41,272 bases of DNA, from NCBI GenBank assembly GCA_036504895.1, contig DASXUJ010000025.1, positions 1-41,272 on the forward strand, in the 5' to 3' direction. Shown here piece after piece: positions 7,907 to 17,325 of the stretch (position 1 is its first letter; every line of letters begins with the position of its first letter). The notes beneath the pieces were generated by a model that was not told the origin of the DNA, searched no databases, and saw only the letters and a program-made list of their open reading frames with translations. The position numbers and the translations under genes were made by a program. The DNA comes from Syntrophorhabdaceae bacterium. Its GTDB lineage: Bacteria > Desulfobacterota > Syntrophorhabdia > Syntrophorhabdales > Syntrophorhabdaceae.

Positions 7907-8248
7907 TTAATCGGGGTAGGCGGCTACTACTAGTATCACCATCATATTCTCTTTATCATTCTTGAGCCCGTGCGGCTCGCCTGCGGGGAGCCATATCGCG
8001 TCGCCTTCTTTTACTTCCCTTTCCTCGGCGCCCACTTTCATTATTCCGCCGCCGTTTAAGACGAAGTATATCTCCTCCACTTCATCCACGTGCTCGTCGA
8101 TCGCGTTGCCGGGAGGGAGCATGGCATAGGCGAGAAATTCCATTGATTTAAGGAACTGGCTGGTCATGATCATCCTGGCCATTGCGCCGCGGTGGGCTAC
8201 GTAGGTGGTGGCGAGCACTTCGGGGTCGGTCATGTTTCTTACGATCAT
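7907..8248 (-). CDS. Single-domain cupin protein
   Basis: The 113-residue protein contains both cupin motifs: HVDEVEEIYFVLNGGGIMKVG (metal His and Glu) and EGDAIWLPAGEPHGLKN (second His), giving one six-stranded barrel that probably binds a divalent metal. The start ATG at 8248 has TGAGG five bases upstream. Such small cupins act as sugar, phenolic or oxalate-type binding proteins or sensors; the ligand is unknown. It lies downstream of glnA on the same strand with 95 bases between. Confidence 0.85.
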   Translation of the reverse strand: MIVRNMTDPEVLATTYVAHRGAMARMIMTSQFLKSMEFLAYAMLPPGNAIDEHVDEVEEIYFVLNGGGIMKVGAEEREVKEGDAIWLPAGEPHGLKNDKENMMVILVVAAYPD

Positions 8249-8261
8249 CGGGCCTCACAAT

Positions 8262-8323
8262 GAGACTTCTTCAGTCTCTTAAGGGTATTTTTCGGGAGCC
8301 GGAAGGCCATAACCCTCTTCCGG
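8262..8323 (-). terminator. Two hairpins between glnA and the cupin gene
   Basis: Arms 8299-8305/8317-8323 (CCGGAAG/CTTCCGG) and GAGAC/GTCTC at 8262-8266/8274-8278 form two small stems just past the glnA stop. Neither is followed by a clear U run on the minus strand, so termination is uncertain; the cupin gene may be partly read from glnA. Confidence 0.35.
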
Positions 8324-8343
8324 GAATCCGCCAATCAGTCATT

Positions 8344-9666
8344 CTACAGGATCGGCAGGTAGTTGTCTACCTCGTATTTCGAGACGTGGGTCCTGAAACG
8401 GTCCCACTCTATCCGTTTGTTTTCCATGAGCTTCTCGAATACGTGGTCTCCCAGGGTCTCCCTGATGAGGGGGCTCTTCTCCGCCTCCTCGATGGCCTCA
8501 GAGAGGCTGCCGGGCAAAGAGCCTATCATAAGCTCCTTCCTGCGCGAATCCGTCATATCATACACGTCTTCCTCGATGGGCTGAGGCAGGGGATACTTGT
8601 TCTTTATTCCCTCCAGGCCCGCCCGCAGCATGGCAGCGAAGGCAAAGTAGGGATTGGCCGCGGGGTCCGGGCTCCGGTACTCCGCCCGTGTGGCGTTTTC
8701 TTTACCCGGCTTATAGAGGGGCACCCTCACGAGGGTGGACCTGTTTCTGCGCGCCCAGGCCACATAAACCGGCGCTTCATAGCCGGGCACGAGCCGTTTA
8801 TAGGAATTTACCCATTGGCTCGTGAGGAGCGTAATCTCCCGGGCGTGCTTGAGGAGCCCCGCGATATACCATTTCCCGATGTTCGAGAGGTAATACTTGT
8901 CCTTCGCATCATAAAAGGCATTCTTCTTTCCCTTGAAAAGGGACTGGTGGACGTGCATGCCGCTTCCGTTCACGCCGAACATGGGCTTGGGCATAAAAGT
9001 GGCGTATACCCCATACTCCCGCGCCACTTCCTTTACCACGATCCTGTAGGTAATCGTGTTATCCGCCATGGCCAGGGCGTCCGTATACCTCAGGTCTATC
9101 TCGTGCTGGGACGGGGCCACCTCATGATGGGAATATTCCACCTTTATGCCCATCTCCTCAAGGGTGAGGATCGTGTCCCTCCTTAAGTCCATGGCCTCGT
9201 CGAGGGTGGTGAGGTCGAAGTAACCCCCCTTATCCAGGATCTCCGTGCCCTGATCGGACTTGAAATAGAAGTATTCGAGCTCCGGCCCCACGTAAAAGGT
9301 GAAGCCCATGTCCGCGGCGATCTTCAGGTTCCTTTTGAGCACATAGCGCGGGTCCCCTTTATACGGGGTGCCGTCGGGCTCGAGGATATCGCAGAACATC
9401 TTCCCCACGGACGTCCCCTCCGAGTGCCTCCAGGGAAGGACGGTAAAGGTGGCGGGATCGGGTTTCGCGATCATATCGCTCTCGTCGATCCGCGCAAACC
9501 CCTGGATCGAAGAGCCGTCGAACCCCATGCCCTCCGCGAGGGCCCCCTCCAGCTCATCGACGGTAATGGAGAAGCTCTTGGCAATGCCCAATATGTCGGT
9601 GAACCAGAGCTTGATGAATTTCATCCCCGTGTCGCGGGCAGACTTCAAGACCTGTTCCTCAGTCAT
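8344..9666 (-). CDS. glnA: Glutamine synthetase, type I (alpha subgroup)
   Basis: ATP-dependent formation of glutamine from glutamate and ammonia, in the cytosol, as a dodecamer. The start is MTEEQV at 9666, preceded by GAGGAGG; an ATG at 9708 would add 14 unrelated residues. The 440-residue length and motifs fit GSI: GFDGSSIQGFARIDESD, NGSGMHVHQSLF and the RNRSTLVRVP active-site segment. The C-terminal region around EEDVYDMTDSRRKEL lacks the NLYDLPPEE-type adenylylation tyrosine of GSI-beta, so control is probably by feedback or protein binding rather than GlnE. It shares its upstream gap with the divergent rplU promoter. Confidence 0.95.
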   Translation of the reverse strand: MTEEQVLKSARDTGMKFIKLWFTDILGIAKSFSITVDELEGALAEGMGFDGSSIQGFARIDESDMIAKPDPATFTVLPWRHSEGTSVGKMFCDILEPDGTPYKGDPRYVLKRNLKIAADMGFTFYVGPELEYFYFKSDQGTEILDKGGYFDLTTLDEAMDLRRDTILTLEEMGIKVEYSHHEVAPSQHEIDLRYTDALAMADNTITYRIVVKEVAREYGVYATFMPKPMFGVNGSGMHVHQSLFKGKKNAFYDAKDKYYLSNIGKWYIAGLLKHAREITLLTSQWVNSYKRLVPGYEAPVYVAWARRNRSTLVRVPLYKPGKENATRAEYRSPDPAANPYFAFAAMLRAGLEGIKNKYPLPQPIEEDVYDMTDSRRKELMIGSLPGSLSEAIEEAEKSPLIRETLGDHVFEKLMENKRIEWDRFRTHVSKYEVDNYLPIL

Positions 9667-9817
9667 GACGTGCCTCCTCTCGATTGCCCTCAATGGCGCT
9701 TGTCTCATCTATGCGCACCATCCCGAATAATGTCAATGGCTTGGGCTTCTTCCGGCCATATATACTAAAGGCCTCCGCCTCCCATAATCCCGACCCATCT
9801 TTCGACGCACTTCTTTC

Positions 9818-9846
9818 TTGACTTTCAGGCCCTATGTATGTATTAT
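9818..9846 (+). promoter_or_regulatory. Sigma-70 promoter of the rplU operon
   Basis: TTGACT (9818-9823) and TATTAT (9841-9846) are spaced by exactly 17 bases, each 5 of 6 to consensus. Transcription would start near 9853, giving an AT-rich leader of about 55 bases with two T runs before the rplU ribosome site (AAGGAG at 9897-9902). This is the only strong promoter seen ahead of the twelve-gene operon. Confidence 0.7.
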
Positions 9847-9908
9847 ATGTAGCTTTTTTTTGAAATGTGTTATATGTACTTTTTTTAAAATAAAGGAAGG
9901 AGTTCATT

Positions 9909-10241
9909 ATGATGTACGCCATTATCAAGAGTGGAGGCAAGCAGTACCGGATAGCGGAAGGCATGAAAATCAAACTCGAGAAATTCGCCATCGCGGAAGG
10001 AGAAGAGGTTGATATACGAGAAGTCCTCGCGGTAAATAACGGTGAGGAGACCCTTATCGGCAGCCCTTATGTTGAAGGCGCCTACGTTCACGGAAAGGTC
10101 CTCTCCCACGGCAAGGCCAGGAAGGTCACGACCTTCAAGTACAAAAGAAGGAAAGACTACAAGAAGAAAATCGGTCATCGCCAGCCGTATACCGAATTAT
10201 TCGTAGAAAAGATAGTGATGGAGGCAGCTCATGGCGCATAA
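9909..10241 (+). CDS. rplU: 50S ribosomal protein L21
   Basis: Opens [17 protein letters not shown] and contains [25 protein letters not shown], diagnostic for L21, which binds 23S rRNA in the large subunit. Length (109-110 residues) is normal. Two adjacent ATGs are possible starts (9909 and 9912); the second gives the usual MYAII start, and both fit the AAGGAG site. The gene overlaps rpmA by 11 bases. Confidence 0.97.
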   Translation: MMYAIIKSGGKQYRIAEGMKIKLEKFAIAEGEEVDIREVLAVNNGEETLIGSPYVEGAYVHGKVLSHGKARKVTTFKYKRRKDYKKKIGHRQPYTELFVEKIVMEAAHGA

Positions 10242-10488
10242 GAAAGCAGGCGGAAGCTCAAGGAACGGAAGGGACTCGAGCGGTCAGAGACTCGGCGTAA
10301 AGATCCACGCGGGCCAAGCGATAAGGGCGGGAAGCATCATCGTAAGGCAGCACGGCACAAAAATACATCCGGGTAAGAACGTGGGCATGGGCAGAGACTT
10401 TACCCTTTTCGCACTGATCGACGGTGTGGTGAAATTCGACTCTTTCGGGGAAGACCGGAAGAGGGCGAATGTTTACCCTAATGAATGA
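10231..10488 (+). CDS. rpmA: 50S ribosomal protein L27
   Basis: The 85-residue protein opens [20 protein letters not shown] and has [19 protein letters not shown], the conserved L27 sequence whose N-terminal tail reaches the peptidyl-transferase centre. The tail starts MAHKKAGG directly, so there is no cleavable Firmicutes-type extension. GGAGG precedes the ATG inside the rplU end. Its last four bases are shared with the obg start (ATGA). Confidence 0.97.
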   Translation: MAHKKAGGSSRNGRDSSGQRLGVKIHAGQAIRAGSIIVRQHGTKIHPGKNVGMGRDFTLFALIDGVVKFDSFGEDRKRANVYPNE

Positions 10489-11480
10489 AATTTGTCGATG
10501 AAGCGCGTATTCACGTAGAGGCAGGCAACGGAGGCCGGGGGGCGTCGAGCTTCAGAAGAGAAAAGTTCGTCCCCAGAGGCGGCCCCGACGGAGGAGACGG
10601 CGGGAAAGGGGGAGATGTAGTCATCGCGGGCAAATCGAACCTTACGAGCCTCCTGGATTTCAGATACAAACGGATTTACCGAGCAGAACATGGCAAAAAC
10701 GGAAGCGGGAGAAATAAAAAGGGGCGGGACGGGAAGGATATTACCATCTCCGTACCTTTAGGCACCATCGTAGCGGATGATGCCGGCGTGACTCTTTGCG
10801 ACGTCACCAAAGACGGCGAGGTGTTTATCATCGCCCGTGGCGGCAGGGGAGGAAAGGGCAATGCCCATTTCGCCACCCCCACCAAGAGGGCGCCCTCGCA
10901 ATTTCAGTATGGCGAGGAGGGCGAGGCGAAAGACCTCAACCTGGTCCTCAAGCTTCTTGCCGATGTGGGTATCGCCGGTCTTCCCAATGCAGGAAAGTCG
11001 ACACTCATCGCAAAACTTACCGACGCGAAGCCAAAAACCGGAGATTATCCCTTCACCACCCTCACCCCGAACCTCGGCGTCTATCGAGAAGAGGACGAGG
11101 TAGTAGTGATCGCCGACATCCCGGGACTTGTGGGAGGGGCTTCACAGGGCAGGGGTTTAGGTATTACATTCCTGAAACATATCGAGAGGACGGGGATGCT
11201 GCTGCTCCTTCTCGATACCTCGTCGCCCGATCCACTGGGGGATTACGAGGTGCTCCTTCACGAGCTTTCAACTTACAAGGCCGCCATGGCGGATAAAAAA
11301 AGGATAGTAGTCCTTAATAAGATAGATCTCGTTCCGGCCCAGGACCTCGTGAAATGGGAAAAGGACCTTGCGGTCAGGGGAGAAGAAGTGATGAAGGTGA
11401 GCGCTCTCGAGGGAACGGGTATCGAGGCGCTGAAAACCGTCGTCAGAAAGAAAGGTGCACCGAGGAACGTGGATGGCTGA
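10485..11480 (+). CDS. obg: Obg/CgtA family GTPase
   Basis: GTPase that binds the 50S subunit late in assembly and links growth to nucleotide state. The Gly-rich Obg domain (about residues 1-158, with [12 protein letters not shown]) is followed by the G domain: GLPNAGKST (P-loop), [22 protein letters not shown] and SALEG. At 331 residues it ends after the G domain and has no OCT C-terminal extension, as in most proteobacterial members. Start by ATGA overlap with rpmA; its stop lies within the proB start. Confidence 0.96.
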   Translation: MKFVDEARIHVEAGNGGRGASSFRREKFVPRGGPDGGDGGKGGDVVIAGKSNLTSLLDFRYKRIYRAEHGKNGSGRNKKGRDGKDITISVPLGTIVADDAGVTLCDVTKDGEVFIIARGGRGGKGNAHFATPTKRAPSQFQYGEEGEAKDLNLVLKLLADVGIAGLPNAGKSTLIAKLTDAKPKTGDYPFTTLTPNLGVYREEDEVVVIADIPGLVGGASQGRGLGITFLKHIERTGMLLLLLDTSSPDPLGDYEVLLHELSTYKAAMADKKRIVVLNKIDLVPAQDLVKWEKDLAVRGEEVMKVSALEGTGIEALKTVVRKKGAPRNVDG

Positions 11481-12582
11481 GAACATAAAAAGGGTTGTAG
11501 TGAAGATCGGCACTTCCGTCCTGCTCGATAAGGAAAAGAAGGTCTCCATGGGCAAGATGGAAAGCATCGCCCGGCAGGTGAAAGCGGTAAAGGATATGGG
11601 GATAGAGGTGGCCGTCGTCACGAGCGGCGCCGTTGCCTGCGGGATGGAGAGCCTCAACCTCAAAAAAAGACCGAAGGAGATCGAGAAAAGGCAGGCCCTG
11701 GCATCCATTGGACAGGTGGTCCTCATGAAGATGTACCGGGAGACTTTCGAAAGGGAGAAGATGCGGGTGGGTCAGATACTGATGACCCACGAGGATATAA
11801 AGAGCAAGGTACGGTGCCTCAACCTGACCAACACCTTAAACTCCCTTATCGGCCTCAATACCATACCCATAATCAATGAAAATGACGCCCTCTCCTTCAC
11901 GGAGATAAAGTTCGGCGACAACGATAACCTTTCCGCCCTGATCGCCCAGATATGCAGCGCGGACCTCCTCCTGCTCCTTTCCGACGTGGAAGGCCTTTTC
12001 GATAAAGACCCGACAAAGCACGCGGGCGCGCGGATGATAAAGGTAGTGAAGAAGATAGATAACGACATAGAGAAGCTCGCCGATGGGACCCACAGCGAAA
12101 AAAGCATCGGCGGCATGGTAAGCAAGCTCGAAGCCGCAAAAAAGGCGGGCAATTACGGCATCTCGACGAGGATCGTGAGCGGCGATGTGAAAGACGTCAT
12201 CGTCCAGGTGATTAAAGGCGCGGATGTGGGCACCCTCTTCCTCCCCGAGAGGAAACTCGCGAGGAGCAAGTGGTGGACCGCCTTCGCCTTCAAGCCTAAA
12301 GGGGAAGTACTGGTCGATGAAGGCGCCGAGCAGGCCATCCTCCATAACGGGAGGAGCTTATTGCCTACCGGGGTCGTGAAAGCGGAAGGCGATTTCAGGC
12401 GCGGCGAATGCATCGAGGTGGGCAACCTCAAAGGCGAAGTGATCGCCAGGGGCATCACCAATTACTCCTCATCGGACATGCAGAAGATCAAAGGAATGAA
12501 AAGCGGCGAGATCGAAAAGAAACTCGGCGATAAATATACCACGGCGGAAGTGATTCACCGGGACAATATGGTGATCTTATGA
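11473..12582 (+). CDS. proB: Glutamate 5-kinase with C-terminal PUA domain
   Basis: First step of proline synthesis: ATP-dependent phosphorylation of glutamate. The start is ATG 11473 ([17 protein letters not shown]), overlapping the obg stop by eight bases; a GTG 18 bases upstream is less likely. The amino-acid-kinase domain ([51 protein letters not shown]) covers residues 1-255, and the PUA domain about 275-360 ([26 protein letters not shown]). It forms an operon pair with proA. Confidence 0.95.
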   Translation: MAENIKRVVVKIGTSVLLDKEKKVSMGKMESIARQVKAVKDMGIEVAVVTSGAVACGMESLNLKKRPKEIEKRQALASIGQVVLMKMYRETFEREKMRVGQILMTHEDIKSKVRCLNLTNTLNSLIGLNTIPIINENDALSFTEIKFGDNDNLSALIAQICSADLLLLLSDVEGLFDKDPTKHAGARMIKVVKKIDNDIEKLADGTHSEKSIGGMVSKLEAAKKAGNYGISTRIVSGDVKDVIVQVIKGADVGTLFLPERKLARSKWWTAFAFKPKGEVLVDEGAEQAILHNGRSLLPTGVVKAEGDFRRGECIEVGNLKGEVIARGITNYSSSDMQKIKGMKSGEIEKKLGDKYTTAEVIHRDNMVIL

Positions 12583-13823
12583 AGCCCCTTGAACTTGCAT
12601 CGGCCGCGAAACGGGCATCCCACGTGTGCGCCCACCTCCCGACGGCACAGAAGGACCAAGCACTCCTTGCCTTGAAAAAGAAGATACTGGAGAAAAAAGC
12701 GTACCTTTTCGAGGAGAACAAGAAAGATATCGCAGAGGCGGAAGCATCGGGCCTGCAGAAGAGCATGATCGACCGGCTCCGCATCGATGAGAAGATCATT
12801 GCGGAGATGGCGGCGAGTCTCGCCGATGTGGCAGCCCTTCCCGACCCGGTGGGTGAGATCGTAAAGATGTGGAAGCGGCCGAACGGGATGCGGGTCGGCA
12901 GGATGAGAATCCCCATCGGCGTAATCCTCGTGATCTACGAATCCCGCCCCAATGTCACGGTGGAGGCTTTTTCGTTGTGCCTTAAGAGCGGCAACTGCGT
13001 GATATTGAAGGGAGGCTCCGAGGCGCATCATTCGAATGCGGCCCTGGCACGCCTTATTTCCGAGGCCCTGACCGAGACGGGGATTTCCACGGACGTGGCC
13101 CTGCTCGTGGCCACGGGTGACAGGAATTATATCTACGACCTCCTCAAGATGGACGAAGAGATCGACCTTGTCATACCGAGGGGCGGAGAGGCCCTTATCA
13201 GGAGCGTGGTCAAGGAGTCCCACATCCCCGTGCTGAAGCACTACAAAGGGGTGTGTCATACCTTCGTGGACGCCCACGCGGAGCCGGAGATGGCCCTCCA
13301 GATCTGCCTCAACGCAAAGATACAGAAGCCCGCCACGTGCAACGCCATGGAGACCCTCCTCGTCCATGAAGCGATCGCGCCCGAATTCCTCCCCCCCATG
13401 GCGCGCCTTTTCGAAGAAAAGGGCGTGGTCCTCAAGGGATGTGAAAAGACAAGGGCCATTCTAACCGACCTTGCCGAGGCGACGGAAGAAGACTGGTACG
13501 AAGAATATCTCGATCTCGTGCTTGCGGTCAAGGTGGTGAAAGACATGGACGACGCGATCGCCCATATAAGGAAATACGGCTCGGACCATACGGAGGCGAT
13601 CGTCACCTCCGATTACGGCAATGCATGGAAGTTCGTCCACGAGGTCAACTCCTCCCTTGTCCTCGTCAATGCGTCGACCAGGCTGAACGACGGCTTCCAA
13701 TTGGGACTCGGCGCGGAAATGGGCATCAGCACGACCAAGCTTCATGCCTTCGGACCCATGGGGCTTGAAGAGCTGACGGTCACAAAGTTTATAGGTCTTG
13801 GTGAAGGACAGTTGAGGATATAA
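12579..13823 (+). CDS. proA: Gamma-glutamyl phosphate reductase
   Basis: NADPH-dependent reduction of glutamyl phosphate to the semialdehyde, the second step of proline synthesis. The 414-residue protein has the ALDH-type fold with [21 protein letters not shown], the VIPRGG segment, and [14 protein letters not shown] containing the catalytic Cys. The end [31 protein letters not shown] is typical of ProA. It starts by ATGA overlap with proB. No proC lies in the window. Confidence 0.96.
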   Translation: MKPLELASAAKRASHVCAHLPTAQKDQALLALKKKILEKKAYLFEENKKDIAEAEASGLQKSMIDRLRIDEKIIAEMAASLADVAALPDPVGEIVKMWKRPNGMRVGRMRIPIGVILVIYESRPNVTVEAFSLCLKSGNCVILKGGSEAHHSNAALARLISEALTETGISTDVALLVATGDRNYIYDLLKMDEEIDLVIPRGGEALIRSVVKESHIPVLKHYKGVCHTFVDAHAEPEMALQICLNAKIQKPATCNAMETLLVHEAIAPEFLPPMARLFEEKGVVLKGCEKTRAILTDLAEATEEDWYEEYLDLVLAVKVVKDMDDAIAHIRKYGSDHTEAIVTSDYGNAWKFVHEVNSSLVLVNASTRLNDGFQLGLGAEMGISTTKLHAFGPMGLEELTVTKFIGLGEGQLRI

Positions 13824-14458
13824 TGGCGATCGGCATATTCGGCGGCACCTTCGACCCCGTTCACATAGGACATCTCAGGGCAGCCGAGGAGATCAGGGAG
13901 TCCCTGGGTCTTGAAAGGGTCTTTTTCGTGCCCGCCCCCATGCCGCCCCATAAGAGAGATAAAAAGATCGCTCATATAGACCAGAGAGTCGAGATGCTCA
14001 AGCTGGCGGTGAGAAATAACCCTTTCCTACGCCTGTCGGAACTGGAGATCAAGAGGGGCGGCATCTCCTATTCCATAGATACCATAGAAACCTTTGAAAA
14101 AAGATATGGGGAGATCTATTTTATCCTGGGGCTTGACGCCTTTCTGGAGGTAGATACGTGGCGACGATATGAGGAGCTTTTTTTTCATGCCCACTTCGTC
14201 GTCATGCTCAGGCCCACGGAATGCAGGGAGTGGGGGGCTGAAATCCTGCCGGAGGCGATAAGGAGGGAAGTGACACGGATCGACGATACCACCCTTCATC
14301 ATATATCGGGGAAACGTATACTGTTCCATCGCGTGACCCAGCTCGACATCTCCTCCACCCGTATCCGGGAGGCATCGCTTCGGGAGGAATCGATCCGGTA
14401 TCTCGTACCCGATAGAGTTGAAAGATTCATAAAAGAAAGGGGGCTATATAAAATATAG
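13823..14458 (+). CDS. nadD: Nicotinate-nucleotide adenylyltransferase
   Basis: Adenylates nicotinate mononucleotide in NAD synthesis. The 211-residue protein shows GIFGGTFDPVHIGHLRAAEE (the nucleotidyltransferase GTFDPxHxGH motif), VPAPMPPHK and, near the end, DISSTRIREA (the ISSTxIR motif). The ATG overlaps the proA stop by one base and has TTGAGG before it. The nadD-rsfS order is widely conserved. Confidence 0.95.
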   Translation: MAIGIFGGTFDPVHIGHLRAAEEIRESLGLERVFFVPAPMPPHKRDKKIAHIDQRVEMLKLAVRNNPFLRLSELEIKRGGISYSIDTIETFEKRYGEIYFILGLDAFLEVDTWRRYEELFFHAHFVVMLRPTECREWGAEILPEAIRREVTRIDDTTLHHISGKRILFHRVTQLDISSTRIREASLREESIRYLVPDRVERFIKERGLYKI

Positions 14459-14844
14459 TGGAAACTAAAGAAAAGGCAATGCTCGCAGGAAGGCTGGCGG
14501 ATGAAAAAAAGGCGCTCGATATCGCGGTGATAGAGCTGTCGGGCCTCACGGATATTGCCGACTTTTTTGTAATTACGAGCGGCACCAGCGAAAGGCACGT
14601 GAGGACCATTCTCGAAAACGTGGAGAAGGGGATGAAAGAGGCCGGCATCAAGGCCTACTCGGTGGAAGGGCGGGAACAGGGAAGATGGGTGATAATTGAT
14701 TACCAAAATGTTATCATTCATATCTTTCTTGAACAGCTAAGGGAGCTCTATGACCTCGAGAGCCTGTGGATCGAGGCAAAAAGGTTCCGGATAGAGCGCG
14801 AAAATACGCAACCAGAGGTGGAAAATGGAGAACGAGAAACTTGA
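14458..14844 (+). CDS. rsfS: Ribosomal silencing factor RsfS
   Basis: Binds ribosomal protein L14 and prevents joining of subunits under starvation (family knowledge). The 128-residue protein has KALDIAVIELSGLTDIADFF, TSGTSERHVRTI and GREQGRWVIIDYQNVIIHIF, the standard RsfS sequence. It starts with GTG overlapping the nadD stop by one base, consistent with translational coupling. Confidence 0.95.
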   Translation: METKEKAMLAGRLADEKKALDIAVIELSGLTDIADFFVITSGTSERHVRTILENVEKGMKEAGIKAYSVEGREQGRWVIIDYQNVIIHIFLEQLRELYDLESLWIEAKRFRIERENTQPEVENGERET

Positions 14845-15193
14845 GTATTTCAAAAAAAGACTGCTGAAGATGCGGGCGGAGATCCTGAATAAGGCGAGGA
14901 AACTGAAAGAAGATTCCTACTCTCTCGGGACGGACGGGATTCAGGACATGGCCGATGCCGCAAGCAATTCATATACGTCTGATATTCTCATGAGTATCAG
15001 TGATAATGACCTTCATCTTCTCAAGGATATCGACAGCTCCCTCGACAAGATCGCTCACGGCGCCTACGGCGTCTGCGAAGAATGCGAGGAGAAGATAAAC
15101 GAGAAAAGGCTTGAAGCAAATCCTGTAGCGAGGTATTGTATTACGTGCAAGAGACAGATGGAAGAAAAGGGAGCTGAAAGGCGGGGAGTGTAG
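14825..15193 (+). CDS. DksA/TraR-type zinc-finger protein
   Basis: The 122-residue protein has an N-terminal coiled coil (EYFKKRLLKMRAEILNKARKL) whose loop side carries DMADAAS, fitting the DxxDxA tip motif DksA uses in the RNA polymerase secondary channel. A four-Cys zinc finger follows (GVCEECEEKI...YCITCKRQ, CX2CX17CX2C). It probably modulates transcription initiation, but it is shorter than E. coli DksA (151), so I do not assign the symbol. It overlaps rsfS by 20 bases with AGAGG inside rsfS. Confidence 0.88.
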   Translation: MENEKLEYFKKRLLKMRAEILNKARKLKEDSYSLGTDGIQDMADAASNSYTSDILMSISDNDLHLLKDIDSSLDKIAHGAYGVCEECEEKINEKRLEANPVARYCITCKRQMEEKGAERRGV

Positions 15194-16567
15194 GTGAAAT
15201 ATAAGTTATTCTTCTTTCTCTTTTTGCTGTTCTTCATCGTCTACCTGGGCGTCTCCCATCTCAACCCGGATAACGTAAGATTTTATGTAGGATTCGGAAA
15301 ATATTACGAAGACAGCGTAGCCTATTTCGTATCTCTCTCCTTTCTGCTGGGTATCGGCGTATCGATAATTTTCGGCTTTTTCCAGGACATCAGGTCCTCT
15401 TTCGGGAAATGGCGGGAGCGGGGCAAAGATAAGAAGAGGACCGAGTACCGTGAAATAATTGAAAAAGCAAGAACCTACGAGCTTAAAGGGGACAGGGAAA
15501 AGGCGATAGAGAGCCTCGACCGCCTCGTCAAAAGAGGCCCCGAAATGGAGGAGCCTTATCTCGTACTGGCGGACATGTACTCTTCCATGAAGGACTACGG
15601 CAAGGCAGTGGAAACCCTCACTTCGGGCCAGGTCCACATGGGAAAGCAGGAGGCCCTGCTTTTGAGGACCGTAAAAGCCCGGCTTGCGATGAAGAACATG
15701 GCAAAAGTAGAGGAGGGACTCAGGGAGATTATCGGTCTCAATGAATCGAACCTCGAAGCACTGGGCCTTCTCCGCGATTTTTATCTCTTGCGGAAAGACT
15801 GGGCCCAGGCCATGGATGTGGAGAAAAGGATTCAGAAATTCATCAAAACCGACGATGAAAAAAGAAGGCTCATGGGCATCAGGTACGAGATGGCCCGGAC
15901 CGTTTTCAATAAAAAAGATACCAACTCCTATGAGGAGATCACCACAGAACTCAAAGAGATGATCAATGAGGACAAGCGTTTTGTCCCCGCCTATATCCTT
16001 CTCGCCGAAACCTATAAATGCATGAGCAAGGCTAACGACGCGGCCAGGGTCTATGCACGGGGCTGGGCGAAGACAGGTCACATGGTATTCCTCCTCAAGA
16101 TGGAAGACCTCTATATAGACCGGGGCGATCCGGGCGTAATCCTGAAAATCTACCGGAGAATCCTCGATCTTTCGCCGAAAAACCACCTCACCTCCTTTCT
16201 CTACGCAAGGCTCTGCCTGAGACTTGAAATGATCGACGAGGCCATCGACACCCTGAACCTCCTCCTGGGAGAGGGGCAGGAGTTCCGCGGCCTTCACCGG
16301 GCAATGGCTGAAGCTTACATCCATCGCGGAACGATGGATAGGGCGGTCGAGGAGTTCCGGACGGCCTTTCCCATGAAGCATATCTATATCCCCTTTACCT
16401 GCAACAACTGCCAGTCCGTGAAAGAAGAATGGTCCGATTTCTGCGAAAGCTGCCTGAGCTGGAACACGATCAGCGTGAAGAGAGAAGAGTTTCTCTCCAC
16501 CGATTCAGCGGAAATACGAATGCTCTCCGAACGCGAAGACTGGGCCCAGGGAGGTCAGATCTTATAA
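15194..16567 (+). CDS. LapA-LapB fusion: membrane-anchored TPR/rubredoxin protein
   Basis: Starts with GTG directly after the preceding stop. Residues 1-65 hold two hydrophobic helices (FFFLFLLFFIVYLGVSHL and YFVSLSFLLGIGVSIIFG), the layout of LapA (DUF1049). TPR repeats follow to about residue 395 (for example EKAIESLDRLVKRGPEMEEPYLVLADMY), and the end has a rubredoxin-like zinc site: Cys403, Cys406, Cys417 and Cys420. In E. coli LapA and LapB are separate adjacent proteins that control LpxC degradation by FtsH; here both appear in one chain. The site is probably the inner membrane, facing the cytoplasm. Confidence 0.8.
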   Translation: MKYKLFFFLFLLFFIVYLGVSHLNPDNVRFYVGFGKYYEDSVAYFVSLSFLLGIGVSIIFGFFQDIRSSFGKWRERGKDKKRTEYREIIEKARTYELKGDREKAIESLDRLVKRGPEMEEPYLVLADMYSSMKDYGKAVETLTSGQVHMGKQEALLLRTVKARLAMKNMAKVEEGLREIIGLNESNLEALGLLRDFYLLRKDWAQAMDVEKRIQKFIKTDDEKRRLMGIRYEMARTVFNKKDTNSYEEITTELKEMINEDKRFVPAYILLAETYKCMSKANDAARVYARGWAKTGHMVFLLKMEDLYIDRGDPGVILKIYRRILDLSPKNHLTSFLYARLCLRLEMIDEAIDTLNLLLGEGQEFRGLHRAMAEAYIHRGTMDRAVEEFRTAFPMKHIYIPFTCNNCQSVKEEWSDFCESCLSWNTISVKREEFLSTDSAEIRMLSEREDWAQGGQIL

Positions 16568-16629
16568 TGAAGATCTCGTCCGACTCCCCCTTCCCGCCCC
16601 TGCCCTCGCAATAATACCGGACCGGGACG

Positions 16630-17325
16630 GTGCCTGATGTTCTCCGCCTTCTCCTTGATATCCTTTACCCCCTGAAATGCGGAGGATGCGGCGCCCACGG
16701 GAGCGTGCTTTGCCGGGAGTGCGTTGAGGGCTTCCGGGTAGTGGAAGAGGCTTCCACATGCCCTGTCTGTGGAAGGTGGATGGGCACGAGAGCCGTGTGC
16801 GGAGAATGTATCACTCATAAGAGGGGGTTTCAGGAAGGCTTTTACGGGTTCTACTTCGAGAACAGGCTCAGGGATGCACTCCATTCTTTCAAATTCGAGA
16901 AAAGAAAAGACGTGGGAAGACTTCTCGTGGCGCTCATAAAAGATAAGGTCGCCTCTTTTTCAGGCAGATTCGACACCATCATTCCGATCCCGGTCACGGA
17001 AAAGCGGCTTAAGGCAAGGGGTTTTAATCAATCCTTCGTCATAGGTGAAGAAATCTCCCGCATCACCGGTCTGCCCGTGGCGCCCGGGATACTCGTGAAA
17101 ACACAGGAGACCCTGGATCAATACAGCCTCTCGAAGACCGAGAGGCGTAAAAACATAAAAGGAGTTTTCTCCGTACTCGATAGAGCGTGTATAGAAGGTA
17201 AAAGGGTGCTTCTCGTCGACGACCTCTTCACCACTGGTTATACTATGAAGGAAGCGGCACAGGCCCTGAAAAAAGAAAAGGCCGGGGATGTCGCGGTATT
17301 CGCCCTGGCGCGCACAGGATCATGA
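16630..17325 (+). CDS. ComF family phosphoribosyltransferase-like protein
   Basis: The 231-residue protein begins with a zinc-finger region (CGGCGAHGSVLCREC, CPVCGRW, CGEC) and continues as a type I phosphoribosyltransferase fold: DTIIPIPVTEKRLKARGFNQ and the PRPP loop VLLVDDLFTTGYT. ComF proteins take part in DNA uptake or processing; enzymatic activity is unproven. It starts with GTG at 16630 with little ribosome site, 62 bases after the LapA-LapB gene, the widest gap in the operon, so a minor internal promoter is possible. It ends by ATGA overlap with the next gene. Confidence 0.9.
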   Translation: MPDVLRLLLDILYPLKCGGCGAHGSVLCRECVEGFRVVEEASTCPVCGRWMGTRAVCGECITHKRGFQEGFYGFYFENRLRDALHSFKFEKRKDVGRLLVALIKDKVASFSGRFDTIIPIPVTEKRLKARGFNQSFVIGEEISRITGLPVAPGILVKTQETLDQYSLSKTERRKNIKGVFSVLDRACIEGKRVLLVDDLFTTGYTMKEAAQALKKEKAGDVAVFALARTGS

